A stretch of DNA of 64,000 bases from Blattamonas nauphoetae (Eukaryota > Preaxostyla > Oxymonadida): positions 124,001 to 188,000 of the forward strand of contig JARBJD010000044.1 in NCBI GenBank assembly GCA_033064195.1. Reading direction: 5' to 3'. The translations under genes and the position numbers were made by a program. Below the pieces are notes generated by a model, which did not search any database, was not told where the DNA came from, and saw only the letters and a list, made by a program, of their open reading frames with translations. Positions 21,101 through 32,698 of this stretch are shown here, piece after piece. How positions within the stretch are numbered: position 1 is the stretch's first letter; each line of letters opens with the position of its first letter.

Positions 21101-23852
21101 TGGAGTGGGAACTTCTGACTGGTTCGACAGCGACGTGATCACTGAAGCGAAAGATTCTGGAGCAAATCTGTGAATGTCCCATCCAACACAGATTGCTTGT
21201 GGTTCATTATCGACTCGACTCTGTTTCAGACGTGCCGATGGAGCGAAATTGAGGGGAATGGATGTGATGATGTCGGGATCTTGTGAGGAGGAAGCGGTGA
21301 CGAGAGGGATGGTCGCAGTGACCGGCTTCTGCGGAATCGATGAGGCGAGCTGTCGGCTTCCCTTCGATGGAAGAACGGTGTATCCCAACTGAGATTGGAG
21401 TGGACTTTGGATTTGAAATGACGATTGTTGCGCGATATGATCTGAATCCATGGTTTTGCTCAGAACGAGAAGGGAGATTGGGGTCGTAATGAGACGAGTC
21501 CCATGAAAAATGGCACTTGATGAAACGTAGATCAGTGAAGACGAGAATGGTGGATGTGAGACGAGGAGACTTCGCTCCTTGTCAGCGATGTCCTTTTGTC
21601 TGTCCGAAAGCTGACGTTGTGTCAAACGAGGAGACGAAGAGGTGAGATTTGGGTGAGAGTGCATTTTCGTTGACTGGGTTGTATCGTCGAGACGTGATTG
21701 CCCAGACATCTCTTTGTCGGAGGCTTTCTCTGAAACTGTTTCTGAATTAGAGAGGCGACGTTCACGATCAAACGACGACGGCGTACCAAATGAACCTGCG
21801 TGATAAGGAGTGAGCGAAAAGGCTGTGATGTGCGACGGAGAAGATCCATGAGTTGAGAGGGATGGTGTTCCTTGTCGAGGTGTGGATAAACCAATGCCAG
21901 GAGAAGCAAGCGGAGGAGGAACATCTGGTGAAGAGGTGATGAGTGGGAAGGAAGATGGAAACTGAGGCGATTCGGAAGAATACAGCGACGTTGTTGAGTG
22001 AAGAGGAAAGTTGTTGGGTGATTCGATGGTGGTGAGATTCGTTGGGATCAGTCTCGAAAGGAACGAGGTGTTTCCCACTTCGTTTGCCAAGAGAGCTCTG
22101 ACCCCTTCTTGTTTGAATTTGACTGCAGGGCAACAGCTTGACAGTTTGGAGGAATCGTCGGGATTGCTTGATGGAGGGGTTTCAATGAGGAGCGAATGAA
22201 CGAAGAGCCTTCGTTTTTCAGTGAGAACAGTTAACAAGAGGGGTGACAGTGAGATAGCAATTGCAGGTTCGGTGTGAGTGATTGATGAGAGGAGAGACCC
22301 ATCGAAGCAGTCGAAGAACGCCGACTTGGACGGAGTGTTGATGAGGAGGAGTGGCGGTTCGTGTCTCGACAACGGGGGTTGATGGAGGAGAGACGAGAGA
22401 GTAAAGAGTCTGATGGAGAGTAGGGAGCCTTGACTGAAGCGTGACGTTGCCAAACATGCTACAAATACGACAGAATCACACACAATCCCAGGTGTTGGAG
22501 CGACTGAATGAAAAGCATCGAGTTCGTTTGTTACGTTTCTTTTTTGTTGTGATGATGTGATTTGAATGAACTTCCGTGAAAGAGCAGAAGAACTGACTCC
22601 ATCCATCGACGGTCCTGGGTCCGTAGGTGTGATCATCTCACCAGTTTTGTGGTTGAAGACAAACGAGAGTGTTTTTGGTGATTGTGATTGGGTATTGGAA
22701 AATGTTGAAAATTTTTGACGTGATACGCATACTGGGCGTTGGGGAAGTGATTGCCACAGTCCAAATTGATATGAAAAGAGCGGATGATTTTGGAGGTTAG
22801 TAGCGAATGGAGGATGGGTAACCTGGTTCCATTCAGCTTTGGCATGAATGTTAATAGCAAATACACGCGTTTCTTCTGGTTCTTTTCTGGTTGAATAGGC
22901 AATATACGGAAAGTGGAAGACGACTTTCTTTAGCTCTGATTGAGCAAAGACTGTACATATTTTCCGAGTCGAAAGAACAATTCTCTTGATACAATGCGTG
23001 AGAATGACCGATTGACTTTTATTCATCATACTTCCAGAACGGTTCGCTCGTGGGAGAGGATGTTCTTCTGGTTGGTGAGTGTAGATCATCACTGAATCTC
23101 GATGACTATTGTCTTCCATCTCTTCGATGGGAAGAACAGAAATAAGTTCGAGAATATGCATTTGGATTGTTGATGAGACGAGAATCAAAGAGGTGACTGG
23201 GCAGATTGAGAAACTGTAAAACCCAGTGTCAAAGACCTCCTCAAATATCAACTCGACGTCCAATGGTTGTACATTATGCTGAATACTGACATCACTAACA
23301 ATGGTTGTTGCATCGTAAGTGACTGGAGACCAGTGATAGAAACGAAGTGCATAATGATGAAGGCCTTTGTCAGTTTCAATAGAGGCGAGGCTAAACAAAA
23401 CCCACGACAAAAACGATTGAAAGATAAAATGAAACTATACCATTGGAGTTGATGGAGATATTGTAGAGTTTTGATGCGATGACCAGCCGCATGAAAACGA
23501 TGGACGAGAACACTTGGGGATGTGTCCGTAAACAATTGAATCTCTCCTAAATAGCAAGAATACAACAATTATTGCATATTAAGTGAGAATGGAAGAAGGA
23601 GACCATTGCTTGTTCCGATGATTATGAGGTTATTGGCAGATGTGATACAGATGGGTTCTTGGTCAACTCCAACAACATTATGATTTGGAAATATGGAGAC
23701 GTCATTTGAATTCATTTGACATGATCTGAATCCACTTCGACATCTTCTTGTTTGAAATACAGTTTCATTCGTCACAATTCTCTGGAAATCATCATAAATT
23801 TGATGAATTGAATCAATATCCCCACAAATGAGTTAAATCATGACACTTCCAT
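18163..23852 (-). CDS. Very large protein with propeller-like N-terminus, unrecognised
   Basis: The exons I can support are 23781-23604, 23546-23441, 23390-18482 and 18450-18163, with introns of 57, 50 and 31 bases. A two-codon first exon (23852-23847) after a 65-base intron would supply an ATG, but it is weak. The total is about 1,828 residues. The N-terminus has beta-propeller-like blades: CITSANNLIIIGTSNGEIQL, then FHAAGHRIKTLQYLHQL and LHHYALRFYHW, loosely like VPS11. I see no RING or clathrin-repeat signature to support that name. The middle (about residues 350-750) is low-complexity Ser/Pro-rich, and the C-terminal half is predicted helical. It may be a coat, tether or nucleoporin-type scaffold; I do not assign one. 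It is divergent from CCDC22 with about 57 bases between starts. Confidence 0.7.
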
Positions 23853-23909
23853 TCACCAAGATTCAGTCAATGGGTGAGATCAATTTAGGACATTCACAAA
23901 GAAAAGACC

Positions 23910-25803
23910 ATGGACAATGCTGATTCAATCATGATCATGACCCTACAACAATATGGGTGCAACATTGATGAGGAGATCGGATCGTTTTCTCAGTTCAATT
24001 CAGACCTCCTAACCCACTGTGTTGCTGTCTGCCTCAACATCATCGATCCAGAACTCAACATCCCCCGATCTGCTCCAGCGGATAATCTTAAGAAATTTAA
24101 ATATAGTTCGAGTCTGGTTACCGCTCTCCAGGTTTCTTATCCTCGTCTTCTCATCGACTTAGTCACTCGGATACCACGGAGACTGTGGCTATCACCACTT
24201 CAACTACCCCAACCCGACCGATTCCCGGAAGTTTTTAGCGTTTTTGATTGAAAAACTACCACGTGCAGAACGAATGGAACAAGATGAAATTGATTATGGT
24301 ATTTCATTCCTATCTCAAGCAATTTTCCATTTTTTCCAAAGACGGGGATGTTGTGCACCAAGCCCAAGATACAATTCGCCAGCAATATTTCAAACCTTGG
24401 TTTCTTCCTGTGTTTCAGCGCCCTCCTGCTCATGACCAAATCAAGCTCCATTTTGAACATCCAACCCTCCATCTTTCAAAAGATGCAGTTTCCGAGTTTT
24501 GGGATGAGTATGATCAAAGGAATCCATCACACGCAGCCACCGGACAGACACAAATTCGGAACGCAGCAGCAATGGTCGCCCGTGCTCTGAAACAACTCAA
24601 CTTTGACAACCTCTCATTTGGCGAAGGTGGAATGGGCTTTGATCAAACACAGTTCCACGACGGTCCAAATTCTCGTTTCAAGCATCACCAAAAGTTTGCA
24701 GTTGATGAGGCCGATCTCGAGAACAAAAACGTTACTCTTGAGGCCAAACAGGAAAAAGAAAAGCGAGAAGATATTATTCGTCGCCTTCAGGAGGAGGTCG
24801 ATCAACTCAACCAAAAATTACGTGAGATCGAAGAACAGACTGAAATCGAAACCGATAGAAATGACGCTTTCAACCAACACAATGATTCATATGACTCAAC
24901 CAAACAACAGATGACAGAAGAATTGAAGCAGCACGAGATTATTCACAACATGTTGCCAAACATCGACACATCTCTCTCCGAACTCGAACGTATCAACCGA
25001 AAAAGCGAGGCAAAGATCAAGAAGTTCCAGGACGAACTTCAATCAGCCATTGATCCAATGAAACTCTCGTATTATCAAACCATTGAGAAGGGACGAGGGC
25101 AACAAAGTGAAGCACATCGAATCAATGAGGCCCTTAAACGTGTCCGTCAGGATATGCGCGATCTCTTGGAGGAAGGACGCGAGCGTCAACAACGTTTGCA
25201 ACAGATGAAAGACGAGTATGCTGGGATGGACAAAACAGGTCGACGGGAGGTCTACATCAAAAAGATCGGTGACATGCATCATAATCTGACCGCAGAGCGA
25301 GAACAGATTAATACAGTCTGCCTTTTTGTTATTTTTGACATATTCCTCTCTTTGCCACTGCATAGATTATCGCTGACCTTCGCACACTTGGCAGCGATAT
25401 CCTCACCTATTCAGAGCGACTTGACAGAATATTCCAAGAAGCTGATGAACTTATCTATTCAGCTGCTCAAAAACCGGATCCAAAAGGAGCGGATCGAGAT
25501 GGAGCAGGTGCAAAGAGCGTCTACAAGGGTCTTGTGAAAATCCACACGGTATCTCCCTTCAGCTTGACTTCATTGACTTTAGAATTATGGAAACATTTTT
25601 TCGGCATATGACAATACGGCTAAAGTGACAAACCAGATTCTTGATGTTCAAGAGCGAATCGATGACCAGATCCAACTTGAAACATCCAAGAAAATGAAAG
25701 AACTTGAACAGTCTCCTTTTTTCACTTTTAAACTCCTCCATTTAGTGATTATGATGAATTGAGAAAGGAGAATCAGACTCTTATCAAGAAACTCAAGCAG
25801 TAA
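23910..25803 (+). CDS. CCDC22: CCDC22, CCC/Commander complex subunit
   Basis: Six exons (23910-24131, 24163-24298, 24342-25315, 25366-25548, 25583-25710, 25746-25803) give 566 residues; human CCDC22 has 627. The start MDNADSIMIMTLQQYGCNID matches the MEEADRILIHSLRQAG opening of the family. SLGYHGDCGYHHFNYPNP and FLAFLIEKLPRA complete the N-terminal NN-CH domain. The rest is coiled coil (about 190-550), including LDRIFQEADELIYSAAQ and DYDELRKENQTLIKKLK at the C-terminus. With CCDC93 and COMMD proteins it forms the CCC complex of endosomal recycling. Introns are 31, 43, 50, 34 and 35 bases. The TAA at 25801 could instead lie in a further intron (GT at 25800, AG near 25854) that would add a short different tail. 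I prefer the TAA because the human protein also stops there. Confidence 0.93.
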
Positions 25804-25958
25804 TTCATTTCGACTGTCAATCGGATCTATAATTTGTGTCTTAACTTTAAAACAGAGTTGTTGAATCTCAATTTCATGATGGTTGCTGGACTCCAACAAC
25901 ATGGACGACTCATTGAAGCCGATTAATCATTCAATTCTAGATCGAACCAACACAAAAC

Positions 25959-27334
25959 ATGGCAAATCGTGGGATTCCATGCCCAGATTGGAAGGAACGT
26001 GTCGCAGCGCTGCAACGTCAAAAGGAAAATAGAGTATCGTTCTTTACATTTTTAGTTCTCTTCTCGTTCTATATGCCTTTTGTATCACACACAATCATCC
26101 ATTGTGTTTTACTCCATTTTGCTTGATCATAGTGCTGCTTTGACTGTGGAGCCTATACAACTGGGTGGATATCTTCAACTTACGGTGTTTTTATTTGCAT
26201 CCAATGTTCAGGGGTCCACCGTGGTCTCGGAGTGAAATATACATTTATCAGGTTTTCTCTCTTCTCCACCATGCTTACCATCATCTTTGTTCGTTTCCCA
26301 TCCGTCTTCCAATCAGATCAACTGAATTGGATGAACTTAACGAAGTGGAGATGCTTTCTTTGGAACTTGGAGGGAATCGAAGAGCAGCTGAGTTTTTCAA
26401 GTCTCATGGTTGGAGCGGCATGGTCGGTGAACGAAATCACCTCCAAAAGTACACGTCAAGTGCTGCTCAGCAATATAAAATCCATCTAAACAGCTTAATT
26501 GAAAAGTCCTTGATGGAAAGAAATCTAATCCCTTCCTCAGTCCCTCAGAAACCACTACCAACACCTTCACGAACAGCAGAATCTCAGCAGTCTCCCCAAA
26601 CTACTCTCCAAGACCACCAGAACGAACAAACACCGCCTCCACAGGCATCACCTGAACGAAAAAGTCTTCCATCGACGAGAGCCCCCAAAGCGAGCGATCC
26701 TGACGACTTCTTCAATGATGAACCATCTTTCGCGTCGCAGCCCAAACGGTCATTCCGTCGAACAAATCTTATCCCCATAGACCAGGACACATCACACCCA
26801 CCCTCTCCTTCACCTCCGTCCACCTCACAGACTCCTCACAACTTTCAACCTTCTCCTGTCCCGAAGTCAATTGATTCTCCTGCTCGACTCACACCAACGT
26901 CAAGTTATCAGGCATCGCCTTCTCTCCGTGACACCAATTCTCCAAGTTATCGCGACTACGACCAGAACACAAGGAAATCACAAGACTGGGTTGGAAAAAT
27001 CACAGAGTTTGTCACTTTGGCAACCAATAAGGCAAAACCAATTGTTCAAAATCTTGTGGATAACACAAAACAGGTGTGGGAGAAAACAAAAGATCGATGG
27101 CAAGAGAAAGACCCGCACCAGGACACTGCCTTCCGTGTCCGCGAGCATGACGCTCATGAACGATTCCGAAGTGCGCCTGCTTATTTATCTGACGAACACA
27201 AACAAGCTCCGAAAGACAACTCCCTCTGGGATGATTTCGACAATGAAGAGAACACACCTGTCGAAAGCTCTGAACAACATATTAATGAACACGACGAACC
27301 AAGAGCCCCTCCTACAAACCACCAGACCTTTTGA
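25959..27334 (+). CDS. ArfGAP (ArfGAP1/3-like GTPase-activating protein)
   Basis: Three exons (25959-26033, 26133-26251, 26317-27334; introns 99 and 65 bases) encode 403 residues. The ArfGAP zinc finger is complete: CFDC (Cys27, Cys30), sixteen residues, then CIQC (Cys47, Cys50). [20 protein letters not shown] follows with the arginine finger Arg55. [18 protein letters not shown] closes the domain near residue 100. The C-terminal two thirds is Pro/Ser-rich. It contains [20 protein letters not shown], an amphipathic-looking segment like the lipid-packing motifs of ArfGAP1-type proteins, although that is inference. It stimulates GTP hydrolysis by Arf at Golgi/COPI membranes. It lies 155 bases downstream of CCDC22 on the same strand. 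Confidence 0.92.
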
Positions 27335-27726
27335 TTCTTTTCTGGCCTCCTTTCTGTTCAGACCTTTTTTTCTTGTTTTTCACTTCCCTGTTCATTCAAA
27401 AATTGAAAGAAGACATTGAAACCCCTTTAACAATCTTTTACATTTCAATACTGCTTGGTTCATGACTATTGACGAATCTTATTGTTCGAAGGGACTGTTC
27501 ATCTTGACCTTTCACTAAAATGGTTATGAAGGCATCTGTCAGGTGCTAGATCGAAATATTGGGGAAGTTGATGCCTTTTTGATCCATTGGGCTGAGTTAA
27601 CAAGAGAGATTCAAGACTGAAAACGAATGACTTGACAGAAACTGTTCTGATTGTGGGAGGATCGAAACTCCTCGTCAAATCAAACAATTTGACTCTACCC
27701 ATTGGAGATTACCCTCATAAGGTTAA
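27335..27726. other. Intergenic stretch, no gene seen
   Basis: These 392 bases separate the ArfGAP and cysteinyl-tRNA synthetase genes. A minus-strand open frame of 67 codons (27702-27499) has no recognisable motif. I looked for tRNA arms and found no B-box-like GGTTCGA. It probably holds the 3' end of one transcript and the promoter of the next. Confidence 0.5.
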
Positions 27727-29904
27727 ATGAATAAAGAATTTTCAGTGTACTGCTCAAAACACAAGGCTATTGTTCCGTTTGTGCCGAAACTACCAAACAT
27801 CATCAAATGGTACAATTGCGGTCCAACTGTTTATGGACCTGCCCATCTTGGCCATGCAAGGTGTATTTCTGTTCCTTTTGACATTTTTCTTCATTTCATA
27901 CGCGATTTTCTTCCTCACCACCACGTTTTCAATGTCACACAACATCAGGAACTATGTGACTCTCGACATTGTTCGAAGAATAATGCAGGACTATTTCAAG
28001 TACAAAGTTGAGTTTGGCGAGAATATTACCGATATTGATGATAAAATCATTAAGAAATCCAATGAATTGGGCATCAGCACAAGAGCCCTCACAATCTTCT
28101 ATGAAGACGATTTCTTCTCTGATATGAAGCAACTCAATGTTCTCCCCCCAACAGAAATCTTTAGGGCCACTGAAGTCATCGAAAAAATTGTGAAATTCAT
28201 TGAACGTCTAGTTGATTCTGGGAAGGCTTACAAACAGAATGGATCAGTGTACTTTGATACCCAACTCTACCGACAAGATCATACCTATCCTCAACTTGGA
28301 AATGTCATGGGTATCGCAGAGCACAACCAGCTCCTTAATGAAGGAGAGGGAAGTTGGCAATCGTCTGTTTCAAGCTCTGAAAAGCGATCACCAGGGGACT
28401 TCGCTCTCTGGAAACAATCAAAAGAGAACGAGCCATTTTGGGAGTCTCCTTTTGGACCTGGACGACCAGGATGGCACATAGAATGCTCGGTCATGGCAAC
28501 CGAGATGTACAACGAAGGGACAGACATCCACAGCGGTGGAGAAGACCTTAAATTCCCTCACCACGATAATGAAATCGCGCAAAGCGAGACATATTTGGAT
28601 GCTTGCCACCATGGACCCCGCGACACCAACTGGGTGAACTACTGGCTCCACTCCGGACACCTCAACATCGACAAGATGAAAATGTCCAAGTCCCTCAAGA
28701 ATTTCACCACAGTGAAGGAGGCCTTGAAGCTCGCCACTGCTCGACAGCTCCGTGTTCTGTTCCTCATGCACCGCTACTACGACAGCTTCGACTACTCCGC
28801 CAACGCCCTCGAGCAGGCCAAGCAGATCGAAAAGAAACTCGTCGAGTTCCTTTTGAATGCGTCTGTGTTTCTCCGTGAAAACACGCCGGTGGTTGAGAAG
28901 AAAGCCGATGAAGAGAATCAGACCGCTCAAAGCGAGCTCAACCAGATCCTCAACTTCTACAATGTCCCAAATGTGAACGAACTGAACAAGATAATTCCAC
29001 ACGGATACTCTGTTAAGGTCGACGAACAGATACCAACTGCTGGTGCACCGTCAAGTACTGGCCAAGAAACCACTGAGAAATCGTTTGAAATCTTGGATTC
29101 CGCACAGCAACGTGTTGACACAGCCCTCAGGAATGCATTTGACACACCAACAGTTCTTGATACACTCCTCCAACTTGTTCGCCAAACAAACACTGCCATC
29201 AGCCAGTTCGAACAAGACGGACAAGCCGGCCTTCCACGCCAAACGGAGATGTGCCAGCTTGTTCAAAAAGTCCGCAACTACATTATTCACATCCTTGGCG
29301 TTTTTGGAGTCGAGATGGACGTCGTCATCGACTCCTCGGCTTCCTCAAAGGTTTACCTTCTTCTTTCAGAGTTTCTTTCCAGACCCTTGAAGATGGGTTC
29401 AATGAAATGTGCAAATTCCGCGATTTTGTTCGCACAGAAAGCAAAAATTCAGAGATCGATGCACCTACATTGAAAAAACGCCTCCTCGAACAATGTGATG
29501 AGTTACGAAATAAATCACTGCCTCCACTTGGAATTCGACTCGAAGACAGAAAATTGGGAGAGCCATCCGTTTGGAAGATGGTAGATCCCGTTGAATTTGA
29601 AAGAGAACAAGCTCGCAAAGAGGAAGAGAGACAAAAGAAAGAAGAACAGAAAAAACGACTCGAACAAGCCAAGAAAGAAAAAGAAGCCCGAGCAAGCATC
29701 AGTCCAAATGATATGTTCAAAAACGAGATGGAAGATTTACCGTCAGGCGAGAGGAGACCACGGTATTCAGCGTTTGATGACAACGGAATCCCGACAGTTG
29801 ATATTGACGGAAAAGAAATCGACGAGAAAACAAAAAAACACCTATTGCAGCAATGGCAGAAACAGAAAAAGGTCTATGAAAACTATTTGAAGAAAAAACA
29901 GTAG
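27727..29904 (+). CDS. CARS: Cysteinyl-tRNA synthetase
   Basis: This enzyme charges tRNA-Cys with cysteine. Three exons (27727-27860, 27949-29350, 29383-29904; introns 88 and 32 bases) encode 685 residues. The class I signatures are present: [18 protein letters not shown] (HIGH-type HLGH at 40-43) and KMSKS at 289-293. The zinc and cysteine site segments [10 protein letters not shown] and [18 protein letters not shown] are also intact. The first intron lies directly after the HIGH box, inside the Arg codon of GHAR. The C-terminal region is Lys/Glu-rich and contains [16 protein letters not shown], the eukaryotic cytosolic CysRS tail. No targeting peptide is seen; translation starts just upstream of the catalytic domain, so the product is probably cytosolic. 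Confidence 0.95.
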
Positions 29905-29992
29905 AACATTTTGGACTGCTTTCTTTCGTGAACCACTGCTCTAAAATGAGGAATCATAACAAAAAGTGATGAAATGGGCGAATGATGTCGTT

Positions 29993-31122
29993 TTAAAGTA
30001 TGGCACGACCTTCAGCTCCTTCAATAAACTTCCGAATTCTGAGAGAGTCCATAAAAAGCGAGAATACTTTGACAAAGCATCCAATTGCATCTGATCAAAT
30101 TTTAACTGAGATGCTGCAAGTCCGAGAGCTTGTTTCATCTTTCCTAAATCCTCATTTCGAGCTGCCTCAAGCACATCCTGAAGACATGAGAGATTGAAAG
30201 ATAAACTTCAAGAAACTTGCATTCTAAGAGAGCTCTATACAAAGGTTCACTAAAAGGAGCCTCTCGAAACGTTGTGTCAAATTTATCCCAGTTCTGAAAT
30301 TGTGAAAAAAACTAGGAAAAACAGGTGTTCGGTTTTCTCCAGGATTTGGAATTTCTGCAGCAACAAGGCAAAGTCCATAACAATAGATGAAAGCAGAAGC
30401 AGCTGCTTTTGTTACTTTTTCTTTTAGATAGATATTCTGTGAAAGTCATGAGAGATGAGTGAAGAAACCGCAATTTCTTTGTATTTCTCTGCTGCTGTGG
30501 CAAAGTCTCCTTTCTCAGTTGAATAAATCATCGCTAGTCGTTTAAGAACCTCACTTCTTTTCATTCTAGAGCAAATTAAACGTGTGAAGAACACACTCAA
30601 GATCCGCTTCAACAGCAAGTCGTGACTCTGCAGATTCAAGGTATGTAAGGGCTTCATCGAATTGTTTAGCCTCAGCTAGGAGGAGTCCAATTTCAGTTTC
30701 AGTTTTGAGAAGGTGGGAATTATCTGGCAATTGAGTTTGATCAATGCCCTTGATCACTTGGTATAATTCGAGTGCCTCTGTTCACGTTGGGAAAACAAAA
30801 GAATCATACTATCAAAATCAATGTCTCTGATTTCCCCTGCAGCAAGCCAGAGGTACTTTCGAACAGTGAACCATTCTGGCTTTTTCTCACTTTTAAAAGC
30901 GTTTGCAGCTTTTTCATAATCTCCAGATGCCTGTTCATCTATGTGTTTCAATCATAACTCAATGAACGAGTTGATCACACGTTCCTTTGCTCTCGATAAA
31001 ATGTCGCCGGCTTTTGCAAATTTCTCTCCTGCCTTTGTGAAGTTTTTGAAGACTCCTTTCATTTTACTTTCTGCTTCTTGTTCGAGCTGAGCAGCTTGTA
31101 TCTGTGGATCTTTTTCCGTCAT
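29993..31122 (-). CDS. Alpha-SNAP (NSF attachment protein)
   Basis: Eight exons from 31122 to 29993 encode 301 residues (human alpha-SNAP has 295). The seven introns are 42, 32, 31, 32, 29, 29 and 29 bases (30939-30980, 30778-30809, 30566-30596, 30437-30468, 30294-30322, 30178-30206, 30039-30067). TPR-like helices are visible: HEQASGDYEKAANAFKSEKK, KQFDEALTYLESAESRL, LAMIYSTEKGDFATAAEKY. They are followed by KVTKAAASAFIYCYGLCLVA, FREAPFSEPLYRALLECKFL and LDALSKIRKFIEGAEG, in the order of alpha-SNAP. The protein recruits NSF to SNARE complexes for disassembly after fusion. Individual introns often lack stops, so the unspliced strand reads as a chain of small frames. The start codon overlaps that of the next gene on the other strand. 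Confidence 0.85.
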
Positions 31123-32626
31123 GAAATTCCAGTTCGATCATACCACCATAAACAATCCTATGTCAATCAGGCCAATTATTCGTACTACGCCAACACTGTC
31201 CCTCCCACTTCGAGGAAAAGAATCGATTCGTCCTTTTTCATCATCAACAACACGAAGTTTAACTGCCAGATCTGAAACACAGCATCATTCCTCAGTCGCA
31301 AGAACTCCCCCTTTACCAAGACAAGATGCAAGTACACGTGTCTCCCCCATTAATTTGGAGGGCCTCTCACCATCACGCCAGTTTCCTCTTATCTCCACTG
31401 GATCATTAACCACACGTTCTCATTCGATCACCAAAACAAGCCGAGAATCGACTCCTGCAGCAATTACAATGAAAAACAGTGCAAAAACCGCCCGTTTACC
31501 GATTCAAGACGATACCTTAATTCATAAGAGAGGTCTCCGTCTTCCACCATTGAACGACAACTTTTCCGCCCAACAAACCTCTGAAACGGCAGTACAAACA
31601 CCAATTCAATCTCCCACTTCTGTTTTAGTTGATTTTTCGTCACGAAATGATTTTTCAATTGATTCACATCAACAAACCACAACCACCACTTCAAAAATCC
31701 CTTCATCATCCCAGAGCGTATCATCTCGACAAAATCTCAGTCAAACACCGACGATTAAACGAACATCAACATACACAGCATCAAAAGTGGGACGCCTCTC
31801 ACGTCCAACAACGTCAGTCACGAATACCAGCACCCACTCCTCACAACGCAGCGTTGGCGGAAGACGGACCCGTCAATCTCGTCCATCGACGAAAAGTCGT
31901 GTGCAATCTGCGACGACGAAGAAGAAGGAGCCCCATCCATTTGAAGAAAGAGAGTTCTCCAGAATGATCTTCAGCCCCTCGTCTCGATTCTTTCATACAG
32001 AAATGGTCAATGTTTTCTTACCTGACCACAATCACCCTGCTAATCCCGAGATCGACAAGCTGGACACATACTCTTCACTTCCCACTCCACAATCTCGACA
32101 GCCGCTCACTCTGTCACTCGACGACTTCTCAAAGTGGAGGCCCCACTACTATCTCAAAAGTGCATGGGATGGAAAAATAGCCCAGCTGGACGGAAGCTTC
32201 AATAATCTTTCGCAACAACAGCTCAGATATCGGCAGACAGCGAAAGGTGTTGTTTACACGCCGAATGAATCGTCAAGTGACAAAGAGTCGCCAGACCCTC
32301 ATTCATTCTACCTGGCCGAGTCTCTCAATCACGATAGCGACGTTTATCGTCTCCAGCTCATCCACAGAAAGCTTCTTCAGCACCGAAACTGCCTCGGCCA
32401 GGACACACTCCCCATAGCCTCTCCCCCTCTCCCCAAACAACCCTGCCAATCCGCCACAGACATCTCCAAACTCTATTCATCCCTTGTTTCTTCCATCTTT
32501 TTCCACCAACCTCTTCCACTTCTGAGTTATGAACGTGTCTTTCTCACGGAAGAGAAAAGAAAGCTTGATGAATCACGCCGAAGCGTCAAAATCCCACAAA
32601 AAACGAAACAACGCATTTGGAAGTGA
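31121..32626 (+). CDS. Ser/Thr-rich protein of unknown function
   Basis: One open frame encodes 501 residues from ATG 31121. A second ATG (MSIRPIIRTT, 31160) is a possible start and would remove the overlap with the alpha-SNAP start codon. Residues 1-270 are Ser/Thr/Arg-rich low complexity. The C-terminal half is more ordered, with PHPFEEREFSRMIFSPSSRF, SKWRPHYYLKSAWDGKIAQL and SDVYRLQLIHRKLLQHRN. I recognise no domain. The basic, disordered N-terminus followed by a compact region would suit a cytoskeletal or ciliary accessory protein, but that is only a guess. Confidence 0.65.
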   Translation: MKFQFDHTTINNPMSIRPIIRTTPTLSLPLRGKESIRPFSSSTTRSLTARSETQHHSSVARTPPLPRQDASTRVSPINLEGLSPSRQFPLISTGSLTTRSHSITKTSRESTPAAITMKNSAKTARLPIQDDTLIHKRGLRLPPLNDNFSAQQTSETAVQTPIQSPTSVLVDFSSRNDFSIDSHQQTTTTTSKIPSSSQSVSSRQNLSQTPTIKRTSTYTASKVGRLSRPTTSVTNTSTHSSQRSVGGRRTRQSRPSTKSRVQSATTKKKEPHPFEEREFSRMIFSPSSRFFHTEMVNVFLPDHNHPANPEIDKLDTYSSLPTPQSRQPLTLSLDDFSKWRPHYYLKSAWDGKIAQLDGSFNNLSQQQLRYRQTAKGVVYTPNESSSDKESPDPHSFYLAESLNHDSDVYRLQLIHRKLLQHRNCLGQDTLPIASPPLPKQPCQSATDISKLYSSLVSSIFFHQPLPLLSYERVFLTEEKRKLDESRRSVKIPQKTKQRIWK

Positions 32627-32698
32627 TACTGTCCGTTTTGAACTTGTTTTCTTGATTTTTTTCCGAGAGGACCATTCCCCATAACTCTTTTTTCATGA

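Noticed and set aside
23569-23852. Naming the large propeller protein VPS11
   Set aside because: Only the first blades resemble it. The protein is twice the usual length and I see no C-terminal RING.
25804-25958. Extra exon of CCDC22 after the TAA
   Set aside because: A GT-AG pair exists, but the added residues have no counterpart in the family and the TAA matches the usual C-terminus.
26584-26823. Minus-strand Gly/Trp-rich open frame inside the ArfGAP gene
   Set aside because: It is the antisense shadow of the Pro/Ser-rich ArfGAP tail; the composition mirrors that strand and no motif is present.
27499-27702. Possible tRNA or small gene between ArfGAP and CysRS
   Set aside because: No cloverleaf arms or B-box could be assembled by eye and the open frame has no motif.
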